Shown here: positions 26,986 through 35,816 of the stretch, in pieces
Position numbering within the stretch: the first letter of the stretch is position 1
How the letters are laid out: each line of letters opens with the position of its first letter
NCBI GenBank assembly: GCA_934101595.1
Contig: CAKORR010000002.1
Location: 5,001 to 69,000, forward strand
Source: an uncultured Bacilli bacterium
GTDB lineage: Bacteria; Bacillota_I; Bacilli_A; RF39; UBA660
Length of the DNA stretch: 64,000 nt
Direction of reading: 5' to 3'
Made by a program: the position numbers and the translations under genes
Notes under the pieces: generated by a model
The model's input: only the letters and a program-made list of their open reading frames with translations
Told to the model about the DNA's origin: nothing
Databases searched by the model: none

Positions 26986-26995
26986 CCATTTTTTT
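26952..26995. terminator. Bidirectional terminator shared by clpP and whiA
   Basis: ATGGC and GCCAT close a long, slightly bulged hairpin with GTCA/TGAC inside and a GAA loop. Seven T follow on the plus strand and ATTTTTTTG on the minus strand. The hairpin lies within the last codons of both convergent genes. Confidence 0.75.
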
Positions 26996-27893
26996 GTTGG
27001 TGTTTTTCTATTAAATTTTTAATTTTAATAAAATGATGATTTATGCCAGATTTTCCAATCTTATAATCAGTTTCCATAGTAATAATATCTGCTAACTCAC
27101 TAAAAGAAACATCGGGATATTTTTCACGGTATTTAATTATTATTTTAGTTTTTTCGTCTAATAAGTCTAAAAGATCATTTTCTTTTAAATACTTAATCTC
27201 TTCTAGTTGCTTTACAGCGGCGCTATATGATTTTTCTTGATTAGCAATTTCACAATTATTTAATCTATTTACCATGTTTTTATGATCTCTATAAATTCTA
27301 ATATCTTCAAATTCAAATAAACTATTTGTTGCACGTATTATTTTTAAAATATCACTTATTTCTTCTGCTTGTTTAAGATAAACCATATATGAATTTCCTC
27401 TCACTAATTTTTTAGGAGACAATAGGTAATACTTAAGGAGTTTTAACATACTGGTAGCTTCTTTTGATTTTTTGAAAACCAATTCAAAATGATAGCCGCT
27501 AGTACTAGGATTATTAATGCTGCCACAAGCTAGAAACGCACCTCTTAAAAAAGAACTTTTTTCTTCATCGGTTTCTAAATACTTTAAAAAATCCTCATTT
27601 AAGTATAATGATTTTTTTATTAACTCTAATTTTTCGGTAATTAATAACATATATATGGTTTTTACACGAAATCTTTTTTGAATACGAATAATTATTTTAA
27701 CATCAATCATAAAAAGTTCTTTCAAACTTTTATAAATTCTCCTAGCTACCGAGGCATTTTCAACTGTTATCAAAATGTTATCTTTTTTTATTATGCCATC
27801 ATAACGAATTAAAGCGGCTAATTCATTATACATTTCAATTCTATTTAAATCTATTTTTGTTACTTCATCTTTTATTTTAGTACTAAAAGTCAC
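26982..27893 (-). CDS. whiA: WhiA family DNA-binding regulator
   Basis: WhiA: N-terminal LAGLIDADG-like domains plus C-terminal helix-turn-helix; affects division and chromosome segregation in Bacillus and sporulation in Streptomyces. 303 residues from GTG 27893 ([11 protein letters not shown]) after TTGGTGG; the upstream GTG at 27905 is within the ribosome-binding site. Diagnostic C-terminal region: [18 protein letters not shown] segment (here [15 protein letters not shown]) and [32 protein letters not shown] is the typical LAGLIDADG-like motif. It follows the M23 hydrolase gene after a terminator. Confidence 0.95.
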   Translation of the reverse strand: MTFSTKIKDEVTKIDLNRIEMYNELAALIRYDGIIKKDNILITVENASVARRIYKSLKELFMIDVKIIIRIQKRFRVKTIYMLLITEKLELIKKSLYLNEDFLKYLETDEEKSSFLRGAFLACGSINNPSTSGYHFELVFKKSKEATSMLKLLKYYLLSPKKLVRGNSYMVYLKQAEEISDILKIIRATNSLFEFEDIRIYRDHKNMVNRLNNCEIANQEKSYSAAVKQLEEIKYLKENDLLDLLDEKTKIIIKYREKYPDVSFSELADIITMETDYKIGKSGINHHFIKIKNLIEKHQQKNG

Positions 27894-27920
27894 GTAAACC
27901 ACCAAAACAATTATAACAAT

Positions 27921-27956
27921 TATAAAAAGAAAAAGATATTATTTTTTAATATCTTT
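27921..27956 (-). terminator. Terminator of the ftsEX-M23 operon
   Basis: AAAGATATT and AATATCTTT (9 bp, 7-nt loop) then TTCTTTTTATAA on the minus strand, just after the M23 peptidase stop. Confidence 0.75.
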
Positions 27957-29170
27957 TACCTCACATAAAACCATGAACCTTTTTTAGGAAATCCAGGGGG
28001 TTGAACACTTTTTGCAACAAATGTGTTATATGAATAATATGATCCACTACCGCCACCTAGATAAAATCCATTTGATATGCCAAAGTGAAGATGGGCACCT
28101 GTTGAACATCCGTCCCATGTTGATTTCTTTCCTCCACCAACATGTCCTATAACGGTTTCTGTGGTTACTTTATCACCAACTTTAACTGTATAATTTAGTA
28201 AATGTGCATAATAATGGGTATATGGTTTTCCATTTACATAAGAGTGAATATAAACTATATTACCACCACATCTTGATTTAACTGTGATAGCAGCAACTGT
28301 ACCACTTGCAGCGGCATAAACGTTTGTTCCTTCACCATTGCCACCGATATCAATTCCGTGGTGAAACTTTCTAACTCCATTTAATGGACTAATTCGATAA
28401 CCCCATGGAGACGTTGTAAGTCCCCTTTTTAAAGGTTTCCTCCATCCACCATTGTTACTAATACTAACGCATTCACTCAATAATTGATTTTCTTTACATC
28501 CCATATCAACATATGATTGTATTAGGTTTTTTTGATTTTTTATTTGAGCATTTATATCATCAGCAAACTCAGTTAATTTAGTCAAGTCCTCGCCCAATGA
28601 ATCAATGCTTTTCTCATAGTTTGAAATCTTAACTTTTAAATCTTTTTGTTTATTACGTAAGTCAATTTTTAATTGACGATTATATTCTATTAATTCCTCA
28701 AGATTTTTAAGCTTTTCTCGATTATAATCTGCAATTTGCTCAACAGCTTTAATACGCATCACCATATCCGTAAGACTACTTGCTCCCGATATGTATTCTA
28801 CATACGCATTGCTGCTTTCTAATACTTGCGAATATCTCAAAAGTTCTTCCATTTCTGCTTTGGTTGATTCTATTTTAGCATTTGATAAAACTATTTCCTC
28901 TTCTGCATTTGATATATCTGTTTCAGCTTTGGTAATATCTTGGCTAGCTTGATATATAGCATTTTGGTTGGCTTTGATTTGTGATTGTGTACGTTGCTTA
29001 CTATTAGCTGTCTTTGTTTTTTCTGCTTCCAAATTTTTAAGTTGCACTCTTAATTCGGCCAGGGTTTGAGCCTCTTTGGCATTGGCCGTCATTGGTTCTA
29101 AAAAATAAGGAAGTAAGACTACTATTATAAGAAAAATCCTGCCGATAAATTGTCTTAATTTCTTCATCAT
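27956..29170 (-). CDS. Exported murein hydrolase (M23) with coiled coil, FtsEX partner type
   Basis: Peptidoglycan endopeptidase of the EnvC/PcsB-like layout, 404 residues: signal peptide (about 8-31, ends MTANAKE), coiled coil about 33-225, and M23 LytM domain about 260-404. Zinc ligands: His and Asp in KFHHGIDIGG, and HLHFG; HYAHLLNY also present, so the site looks intact. The ATG overlaps the ftsX stop (ATGA). FtsEX is known to control such hydrolases (CwlO in Bacillus, PcsB in Streptococcus); the adjacency here points to the same arrangement at the division or elongation site. Confidence 0.92.
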   Translation of the reverse strand: MMKKLRQFIGRIFLIIVVLLPYFLEPMTANAKEAQTLAELRVQLKNLEAEKTKTANSKQRTQSQIKANQNAIYQASQDITKAETDISNAEEEIVLSNAKIESTKAEMEELLRYSQVLESSNAYVEYISGASSLTDMVMRIKAVEQIADYNREKLKNLEELIEYNRQLKIDLRNKQKDLKVKISNYEKSIDSLGEDLTKLTEFADDINAQIKNQKNLIQSYVDMGCKENQLLSECVSISNNGGWRKPLKRGLTTSPWGYRISPLNGVRKFHHGIDIGGNGEGTNVYAAASGTVAAITVKSRCGGNIVYIHSYVNGKPYTHYYAHLLNYTVKVGDKVTTETVIGHVGGGKKSTWDGCSTGAHLHFGISNGFYLGGGSGSYYSYNTFVAKSVQPPGFPKKGSWFYVR

Positions 29171-30057
29171 ATTTTCAAATACTTTCTCACTGCTCTAAAA
29201 CTAGCAAACATACCAACAGTAGAGCCTATAATAAGTAATATAACTGAAATCCAAAGTATAAAGTTAAACGGATTAACTAAAGTAATAATACCTCCCATAA
29301 AACTTTGAGATTTTTCAAATACTATAATGTATCCATATATACTAATAATAATAGGGAGTAAAGATCCAACTATTCCAATTATTAATCCTTCAAAAAGGAA
29401 CGGAAGTTTAATAGCAATATTGCTAGTACCAACGAGCCTCATTATTTCAATTTCATTTCTTCTTGAAAAAATTGTTAACTTAATTGTATTACTTATCAAG
29501 AATATTGTTACTAAAACCAAGCCAATAACAATGATATAAGTTATTTTCTCAGTCAAATCAAAGATGGATATAATTTTTTCAGCCATTCCCTCGCCATATT
29601 CAGCGCTTTTTACTTCTGGTATTTCTGATATTTTATCAGTTGTGTTTTTTAATTTAGTTACATCTCCAACACTTACTATGAAGGAATCTAATAAAGGATT
29701 CTCATCTAAATAATCAAGTGTGGTTTCAAATGATTTAGAAGAAGCTTGCATTTCAAGTTTCCACTCATCTTTACTTTTTTTTACGACATTTACAACATTT
29801 TCAATTGATTTAATTTCATTTTCAATTTCGGGTATTCGTTCTTCGGAAGTTCCTTTTACTAAATAAACAACTATGGTTAACTCATTTTCAAGTCTTTTGG
29901 TATTTTTATTAACATTATATGAGAATATTAAAGCAGCCGAAACAAGAATCAAAGTTATTGTTGTACAAGCTATGGATGCAACACTTAAACTAAAGTTTCT
30001 GAATACGCTTTTAAAAGAATCTCTTATGCTTCTACCTAATATTCTAATTGCCCTCAT
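29167..30057 (-). CDS. ftsX: Cell-division ABC transporter permease FtsX
   Basis: Membrane partner of FtsE, 296 residues. First TM near residues 24-47, then a long extracellular loop (about 48-165) that in this family contacts the murein hydrolase, then three TMs including EIEIMRLVGTSN before TM3, the FtsX signature. ATG at 30057 overlaps the ftsE 3' end by 14 bases and follows GAAGGGAAG. Ends in TGA overlapping the M23 gene start. Confidence 0.95.
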   Translation of the reverse strand: MRAIRILGRSIRDSFKSVFRNFSLSVASIACTTITLILVSAALIFSYNVNKNTKRLENELTIVVYLVKGTSEERIPEIENEIKSIENVVNVVKKSKDEWKLEMQASSKSFETTLDYLDENPLLDSFIVSVGDVTKLKNTTDKISEIPEVKSAEYGEGMAEKIISIFDLTEKITYIIVIGLVLVTIFLISNTIKLTIFSRRNEIEIMRLVGTSNIAIKLPFLFEGLIIGIVGSLLPIIISIYGYIIVFEKSQSFMGGIITLVNPFNFILWISVILLIIGSTVGMFASFRAVRKYLKI

Positions 30058-30745
30058 GTGCTTTATAACTTCCCTTCATGTAATCTCCTGTCAATACCCC
30101 TTGTTCTAATAGAAGAACTCTCTTCTTCATTCTATTAACTATCTCTTTGCTGTGAGTTGCCATAATAATTGTTGTTTTTAACTCTTTATTGATATCATCG
30201 ATTACTTTCATAATTTCTTTACTGGTTTCTGGATCTAAATTTCCTGTGGGCTCATCACATATTAAAAGTTTTGGCTCATTGACAATTGCTCTAGCTATGC
30301 AAACTCTTTGTTGCTCTCCGCCTGATAATTGATTTGGAAAACTTCTTATTTTTTCTTTCAATCCAACATGATCTAAAGCTTTTATTACTTTAGGGCGAAT
30401 TTCGCTCTCCTTAATTCCCATGGATTCCAAAGCAAAAGCTACATTTTCATAAACTGTTAGTTTTGGCAACAACTTAAAGTCTTGAAATACAATTCCAATT
30501 TTTCTTCTTAATTTATATATTTTGCCATTTCTTAACTTTGCAACATTTACCCCACCAACTAAAACATTTCCTTTAGTGGGTTTTTCTTCCCTATAAAGCA
30601 TTTTTATAAATGTTGATTTACCTGAGCCAGACGCGCCAATAACGAAGACAAACTCTCCTTTGGCTATTTCTACCGATAAATCTGCTATGGCAGTTACTCC
30701 ATTTTTATATACTTTGTAGCAATTCTTTACAGAAATAAACTTCAT
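30044..30745 (-). CDS. ftsE: Cell-division ATP-binding protein FtsE
   Basis: ABC ATPase, 233 residues. Walker A GASGSGKST near 36-44, Q-loop VFQDFKLLP, signature LSGGEQQRVCIARA, Walker B LLICDEPTGNLDP and H-loop ATHSKE. First gene of the ftsE-ftsX-M23 operon; transmits ATP-driven conformational change to FtsX and the hydrolase. Confidence 0.97.
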   Translation of the reverse strand: MKFISVKNCYKVYKNGVTAIADLSVEIAKGEFVFVIGASGSGKSTFIKMLYREEKPTKGNVLVGGVNVAKLRNGKIYKLRRKIGIVFQDFKLLPKLTVYENVAFALESMGIKESEIRPKVIKALDHVGLKEKIRSFPNQLSGGEQQRVCIARAIVNEPKLLICDEPTGNLDPETSKEIMKVIDDINKELKTTIIMATHSKEIVNRMKKRVLLLEQGVLTGDYMKGSYKAHEGN

Positions 30746-30778
30746 TATATACCACCTCTATAATCATACCACTATTTT

Positions 30779-31639
30779 TTACATTGAAAAAGGAAAAAAG
30801 CCTTTTTGAACACCACCGTTTACATCGTAACAATCGTTGACTACTATAAATGCATTTTCATCAGCACTTAAAACTAATTCTTTTAAATGATAATAATCTC
30901 TTGTTTGTAAAACGCACATGATCATTTCACTTTTGTTATGAGAATATCCTCCAACAGTTGGTAAAATCGTATATCCTGATTTAAGCTCTTTAACTATTAA
31001 ATCTTTAACCTTTTCTGTATTTCTTGTATATATAAAGAACATTTTACTTTCAGATATTCCAATTACTAATTTATTTGTAATTGTAGAGCCTATATATAAT
31101 ATTAGTAATGCATATACCATTTTACTAAAGCCAAATACGTAACCTCCTAAAAATATAACAATTGAATTTGCTATAAACAAAGCTTTTCCCTGAGGTATTT
31201 TAAAGTATTTTGTAATAATATTAGCGATGACATCAAAGCCACCCGTTGTATACCCCGTTCTAAAAATTATGCCATTTGATAACCCATAAAATAGGGAGGC
31301 TAATAATATGGTGATAACAAATTCATCAAAGATTAAATGATTAGCTAATAAATCAGATAATGGTTTTGATAATGATACAAATATTGGGTACATAATTGAA
31401 CCGACTATAGTATTTTTGCTCACATCAAAGCCTAAAAATATGAAGCTTATAATTAATAATACAAAAGTTGCTACATATATAAAAACAGTTGGGTTAAAAA
31501 CATCTTTTAGTATTACAGAAAGGCCAGTAGTACCTCCAATAACTAAGTCATTTGGTAAAAAGAATAAATTATATGTTAAGGCTAATAGAAAAACTCCTAA
31601 CACAAATAATATCTCATTTAAAATTATTTTTTTATCCAT
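30779..31639 (-). CDS. YitT family membrane protein (DUF161/DUF2179)
   Basis: 286-residue membrane protein of the YitT family. Five or six TMs (FFLPNDLVIGGTTGLSVIL; IIFRTGYTTGGFDVIANII, each read in part) are followed by the soluble C-terminal DUF2179 domain from about 210 (GYTILPTVGGYSHNKSEMIMC, partial; DENAFIVVNDCYDVNGG). Function of the family is not established. Its ATG at 31639 is preceded by AGGAG; divergent from gerQ. Confidence 0.88.
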   Translation of the reverse strand: MDKKIILNEILFVLGVFLLALTYNLFFLPNDLVIGGTTGLSVILKDVFNPTVFIYVATFVLLIISFIFLGFDVSKNTIVGSIMYPIFVSLSKPLSDLLANHLIFDEFVITILLASLFYGLSNGIIFRTGYTTGGFDVIANIITKYFKIPQGKALFIANSIVIFLGGYVFGFSKMVYALLILYIGSTITNKLVIGISESKMFFIYTRNTEKVKDLIVKELKSGYTILPTVGGYSHNKSEMIMCVLQTRDYYHLKELVLSADENAFIVVNDCYDVNGGVQKGFFPFSM

Positions 31640-31730
31640 ATCTAGACAACTCCTACTATATAATTATAACTAAATTTGTGATAATAAGCAATTTATAATA
31701 AGCATATAATTTTTTAGAAAGGTGATTATT

Positions 31731-32081
31731 ATGAATGGAAGTTTTTACAAAAATCCTACATTTCCTACGGAGGACAGCAATAATTTGCCACCAGGAAATA
31801 TAAATTATATGGATAGCATGCCAATGGAACAAAGCTATATTGAAAACATATTACGTTTAAACAAAGGAAAGAAGGTTAAAGCATACGTATCTTATCCCGA
31901 TTCTGTTGAGTGGAGAGATAAAATCTATGATGGAATAATTGAGGAAGCAGGAAGAGATCATTTAATTATAAGTGATCCCAAAACAGGTAAATGGTATATG
32001 ATAAGAATGATATACTTAAATTATGTTGAATTTGAAGAAAAAATCAATTACAGTCATAGTTATTCTGAAAAAAATTTTTAG
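31731..32081 (+). CDS. gerQ: Spore coat protein GerQ
   Basis: Inner-coat protein cross-linked by transglutaminase in Bacillus and needed to localise the cortex hydrolase CwlJ. 116 residues from ATG 31731 after AAAGGTGATT. The conserved core is unmistakable: MEQSYIENILRLNKGK, AAGRDHL-type segment (EEAGRDHLIISDPKTGKWY) and NYVEFEEKINYSHSY. The N-terminal 35 residues are Asn/Pro-rich as usual. A CATATAAT at 31703-31710 may be a SigE/SigK-type or SigA -10 element; the -35 is unclear. Its own terminator follows. Confidence 0.93.
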   Translation: MNGSFYKNPTFPTEDSNNLPPGNINYMDSMPMEQSYIENILRLNKGKKVKAYVSYPDSVEWRDKIYDGIIEEAGRDHLIISDPKTGKWYMIRMIYLNYVEFEEKINYSHSYSEKNF

Positions 32082-32100
32082 CGCAGCGATGTGCTTTTTT
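32080..32100 (+). terminator. Terminator of gerQ
   Basis: AGCGCA with TGTGCT (one G-U pair), loop GCGA, then TTTTTTC. Overlaps the gerQ stop codon. Confidence 0.75.
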
Positions 32101-32102
32101 CA

Positions 32103-32131
32103 TTTACTACAACTTTCTTACATGGTATAAT
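32103..32131 (+). promoter_or_regulatory. Promoter of the surface-glycan operon
   Basis: TTTACT, 17-base spacer, TATAAT, with an extended TGG before the -10. TSS would be near 32138, just ahead of the deacetylase gene start at 32154. Confidence 0.65.
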
Positions 32132-32153
32132 TTTTTATAAGATAGGTGGAGTT

Positions 32154-33410
32154 ATGAAAAAGTTTTTTATTGCATTGATTGCTTTTTTTATTGTTTTATT
32201 TGGAGCATATTTTGGATATAAAAATTATCAAAAAAAACAAAAAATGGAAACGGCTGAAATCGAAAAGAAACAATTAGATAACGTTTTATCTAAATACAGT
32301 AAAATAGCTAAGACGAATAAAGATGCAACATTATATGCAAAAGATAATAACGATTACGTAACAGTTGGCTCTTTAAGTAAAAATTATCCTTTAAATTTAA
32401 CTGAAGAAAAATTTAATAAAGATACCAAATATTTTAACATTGCGAATACCGAATACTATGTATCTATTAATGATGTTGAAAAATTAGATAGTTTAAATGA
32501 ATATAGTACGAGATACAAAAGCTATATACCTTTTGATCAAAATATCGAAACTAAAGACACAGTAACATTTACCGATGAATTTGATAACAAGATAACACTT
32601 AACAAATCATTTGAGCTTCCGATAATAATAAAAGAAGATGACAAATATGGAGTTGAGTTATATGATCACATTTATTACGTAGATAAAAGTGATGTTGCAA
32701 ACGTTATAAATCATGTAAATTCTAATGCGAAGAAAAAAGATAAAATATTAACTTTGACATATCACTTTTTATACGATAAAGAAACTGATAAATGTAACCA
32801 AGGAATATGTCAAGAGCTTGGTCAATTTGAAAGCCATTTAAAATATATGAAAGAAAATAATTTTTTAACTATAACGCTTGATGAAATGGATCTATTTTTA
32901 GACGGTAAAATTAATTTGCCATATAATAGTGTCGCAATAACAATTGATGACGGCACCATCTTCAATACTAAAGCAATCAAGTTATTGGAAAAATATGACG
33001 CTCAAGCAACTTTATTTGTTATAACTGGTTGGGTTACCAATTTAGAAAGATTTTCATCCAAAAATTTAAAACTAGAGAGTCATACAGATAAAATGCATAA
33101 TCAATATGAATGTAAGGGAATGGGCCTTCAAGGCGGTGGTATTCTTTGTAAAGACGAGGAATATGTATTGAATGATTTAAAAACATGTCAAGAAAAATTG
33201 GGAGGAAGCAAATATTTTGCCTATCCATTCTTCGATGTAAATGATAGAGCAATCGCGTTACTAAAAAAAGCTGGTTACAAATTAGCATTTGTAGGCCAAG
33301 CAAACACTAATGGATTTGCCACCCCAAACAAAACAAACAAATACAAGGTTCCACGTAAAACAGTATTTAGTTTTACAACCATGAATGATATAAAAAAATT
33401 ATTAAGTTAA
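32154..33410 (+). CDS. Membrane-anchored polysaccharide deacetylase (NodB/CE4)
   Basis: Extracytoplasmic CE4 deacetylase, 418 residues from ATG 32154 after AGGTGG; the longer frame to 32091 has no ribosome-binding site. One TM near residues 4-24; an N-terminal domain of unknown type (about 30-190); NodB domain about 220-418. Metal ligands: Asp pair in ITIDDG (near 264) and the two His in ESHTDKMH (near 308); a later FAYPF matches the catalytic-Arg/Pro strand. Several Cys in the domain (CNQGIC, YECKG, LCKDE) may form disulfides. Likely deacetylates peptidoglycan or a surface glycan. First gene of a three-gene operon. Confidence 0.85.
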   Translation: MKKFFIALIAFFIVLFGAYFGYKNYQKKQKMETAEIEKKQLDNVLSKYSKIAKTNKDATLYAKDNNDYVTVGSLSKNYPLNLTEEKFNKDTKYFNIANTEYYVSINDVEKLDSLNEYSTRYKSYIPFDQNIETKDTVTFTDEFDNKITLNKSFELPIIIKEDDKYGVELYDHIYYVDKSDVANVINHVNSNAKKKDKILTLTYHFLYDKETDKCNQGICQELGQFESHLKYMKENNFLTITLDEMDLFLDGKINLPYNSVAITIDDGTIFNTKAIKLLEKYDAQATLFVITGWVTNLERFSSKNLKLESHTDKMHNQYECKGMGLQGGGILCKDEEYVLNDLKTCQEKLGGSKYFAYPFFDVNDRAIALLKKAGYKLAFVGQANTNGFATPNKTNKYKVPRKTVFSFTTMNDIKKLLS

Positions 33411-33427
33411 TAATTAGGAGTAGATTA

Positions 33428-34714
33428 ATGAAAAGGAAAAAAAAGAAATTATTAGAAAATATTTTCCAAATTGTAAGTATAGCTTTTATAATTGGATGTT
33501 TTATATTTTATGGATGTCGTTTAGTTAAATATTACAAAGTCTTTAATCCAAAGAAAACTGAAAAAAATAGCGGATTACTATCTATAGCAATACCTAAAAA
33601 TAGTTCGATAGTAACTAGCGGCGACGGTTTATATCATATTGGGGGTTCATACATATACAAAGGCAAAGTTAAAAACAACTATATATTATTTAATGGGCTT
33701 ACGTATAGAATTTTAAAAATAAATTATGGATCAACTGTTGAAATAATTCTTGATAATGAAATAAACGAATTTAGTTACGGTGACACTTTGGTTAGTTATG
33801 ATAAATCAAGTATAAATACCTATTTAAATAAAGTTTTCATTAAAAATGTCAACAAAGAATTGATGGAGAAAAGTAGTGTTTGTTTAGACAGAGTAAATGA
33901 TATTAAAAGTATAAATGACAAATGTCAAAAAGCATATAGCGATCTTTACATTAAAACGCTTGATATAAATACTTATTTGAACACTCTAAATAACAACGAA
34001 ACTTATTTAAATGAAAATAATAAAGATATTTGGTTAAGTAATATTAATGATTCAATGGTGTGGTATATAAGTGGTAGTAACATATCAACTTCTCAAGCTA
34101 GTGATACTCATAAAATAAAACCAATAGTTACTTTGAATATGGATACCGAATTAATTAGTGGTAAGGGAACTAAAGATGATCCTTATAGAATTGATGCAAC
34201 TAAAGATTATCATATAGGTTCTTATGTTAAACTAGATAACGACTTATATAGAGTAATTGATAGTAGTAATGATTTATTAAAGCTTGAACTAAATAAACCT
34301 TTAGACAAACTAATGGCTTATGGAAATAATACTATTTATGACGAAAGCAATGCAAACTCTGTTGCAAGCTATTTAAATAAAGAGTATTTAAATAGTCTAA
34401 GCTACAAGAATCTAATTGTTAAAGCGGACTATTCTTTCGGATTATATGATGGAAAAATAAATGATGGTTCATCCAAAGTAAAAGCATTTGTTGGATTACC
34501 TACAATATTTGATTATCAATTTAATGATGATAACAATGAATTCTTTTTAGCAAATTATGATGAAGATAATAATATTTATGTTTATAGTAACCATGTTGGT
34601 AAAGTAAAAAGCACTCTATCAAAAGCAATTAAGCCAGTTATTACAATTAAAAGAAACAGTCTTACATCCGGGAAGGGTACTCTAGAAAGTCCATACACAA
34701 AGGAGAATAAATAA
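33428..34714 (+). CDS. Membrane-anchored protein with two related extracellular modules
   Basis: Unrecognised. 428 residues from ATG 33428 (AGGAG upstream). One TM near residues 11-33 (IAFIIGCFIFYGC), then two related modules. Each opens with YHIG plus a short beta stretch (GLTYRILKI; DNDLYRVID), has a Tyr-Leu-Asn helix (NTYLNKVF; ASYLNKEY), and closes with IKPxxT followed by SGKGTxxxPY (at about 245 and 420). A Cys pair occurs in module one (SVCLDRVN, DKCQKA). The pattern recalls extracellular DUF6273-like domains. One-base overlap with the next gene (TAATG). Confidence 0.6.
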   Translation: MKRKKKKLLENIFQIVSIAFIIGCFIFYGCRLVKYYKVFNPKKTEKNSGLLSIAIPKNSSIVTSGDGLYHIGGSYIYKGKVKNNYILFNGLTYRILKINYGSTVEIILDNEINEFSYGDTLVSYDKSSINTYLNKVFIKNVNKELMEKSSVCLDRVNDIKSINDKCQKAYSDLYIKTLDINTYLNTLNNNETYLNENNKDIWLSNINDSMVWYISGSNISTSQASDTHKIKPIVTLNMDTELISGKGTKDDPYRIDATKDYHIGSYVKLDNDLYRVIDSSNDLLKLELNKPLDKLMAYGNNTIYDESNANSVASYLNKEYLNSLSYKNLIVKADYSFGLYDGKINDGSSKVKAFVGLPTIFDYQFNDDNNEFFLANYDEDNNIYVYSNHVGKVKSTLSKAIKPVITIKRNSLTSGKGTLESPYTKENK

Positions 34715-35721
34715 TGAAGAAGAGCACAAAAGTTATCATAGTTTTAGATATATTAGTAGCAATTTGTTTTTTCTTAGTATATGGGCCAATTACGTATATT
34801 AAGAATACAATTATTTCGACAGCTCTTGTTACTAAAACTCATCAATATATTGCATATACTTTTTATAGCAAAAAAACTGTTCAAAAAGTAATGCAAAAGG
34901 ATTCATATATTCCATTTGACGAAAATGTTAATTTAAACAATATTGTAATTGACACAAGTCCAAAAGATTCTTATGATAATCCATATGATGAACAAATATT
35001 AACAAGAGATGGCAATAACAATGATTATAAAGTAATCGAACTTGAAGTTGGAGGATACAAAGCATTTTTAGTTGCAATATATGATCCATCTAAAGTTAAA
35101 TTAGCTACATCGCCTTCATTTAACAACAATAAAAAAGGATCAGAAAGAATGATCAACATGTGTGAAAGACTTGGAGGACTAGTTTGTATAAATGGTGGCG
35201 GTTTCAAAGATCCAGATGGATGGGGAAGCGACATACCAAGAGGATATTTAATTAAAGATGGTAAAGTAATTTGGTCTGATAATAATAAAAAGGCCAACTT
35301 AATAGGATTTACTACTGACAACAAATTGCTTCTTACAAACGCTACTGGTGAGGAAGCAATTGAAGAAGGTATGAGAGATGCACTTGAGTTTGGTCCATTT
35401 TTAATAGTTAATGGAGAACAAATAAAATTTAATGATACAGCTGGAGGTTACAACAGAGCAGCTAGAGTTGCAATAGGTCAAAGAAAAGATGGCGTAGTCT
35501 TATTTCTAGTTACTGAAGGTGTTCATGCAAATGGTCCAAGGTTAATTGAAGTAGCTAGCACATTAGCTCAATACGGAGCAATAAACGCTGCCAATTTAGA
35601 TGGCGGAAGCTCTGCCCAACTAGTAATTAATAATAAATTGGTTAACAACCCATTAAATGTAGCCGGAAAGCCAATTAAAAACGGCCGCAAGGTTGTTAGT
35701 GGTTTTATACTTATGCCTTAA
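34714..35721 (+). CDS. Phosphodiester glycosidase (NAGPA) domain protein, membrane-anchored
   Basis: 335 residues: TM near 7-29, then an extracellular NAGPA-type domain from about 90. Family features: GGYKAFLV strand, VCINGGGF, FGPFLIVNGE, RAARVAIGQRKDG, NLDGGSSAQLV and the terminal SGFILMP. This family removes GlcNAc from phosphodiester-linked glycans (uncovering enzyme) and occurs in bacterial exopolysaccharide or wall-glycan loci. Third gene of the operon with the deacetylase; starts within the stop of the previous gene. Substrate is inference. Confidence 0.85.
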   Translation: MKKSTKVIIVLDILVAICFFLVYGPITYIKNTIISTALVTKTHQYIAYTFYSKKTVQKVMQKDSYIPFDENVNLNNIVIDTSPKDSYDNPYDEQILTRDGNNNDYKVIELEVGGYKAFLVAIYDPSKVKLATSPSFNNNKKGSERMINMCERLGGLVCINGGGFKDPDGWGSDIPRGYLIKDGKVIWSDNNKKANLIGFTTDNKLLLTNATGEEAIEEGMRDALEFGPFLIVNGEQIKFNDTAGGYNRAARVAIGQRKDGVVLFLVTEGVHANGPRLIEVASTLAQYGAINAANLDGGSSAQLVINNKLVNNPLNVAGKPIKNGRKVVSGFILMP

Positions 35722-35748
35722 GCTCTAATTTAGAGCTTTTTTATTTTT
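35720..35748 (+). terminator. Terminator of the surface-glycan operon
   Basis: AAGCTCTA with TAGAGCTT, 3-nt loop, then TTTTATTTTT. Overlaps the stop codon of the phosphodiester glycosidase gene. Confidence 0.85.
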
Positions 35749-35757
35749 GCATTATTA

Positions 35758-35786
35758 TTGATTTTATTTATAGTTTTTGCTATATT
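35758..35786 (+). promoter_or_regulatory. Promoter of the TtcA-like gene
   Basis: TTGATT, 17-base spacer ending TGC, TATATT: a SigA-type promoter with extended -10. Confidence 0.6.
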
Positions 35787-35816
35787 TCTAAAGGAAAACA
35801 AAAGGAAATGATTTTT

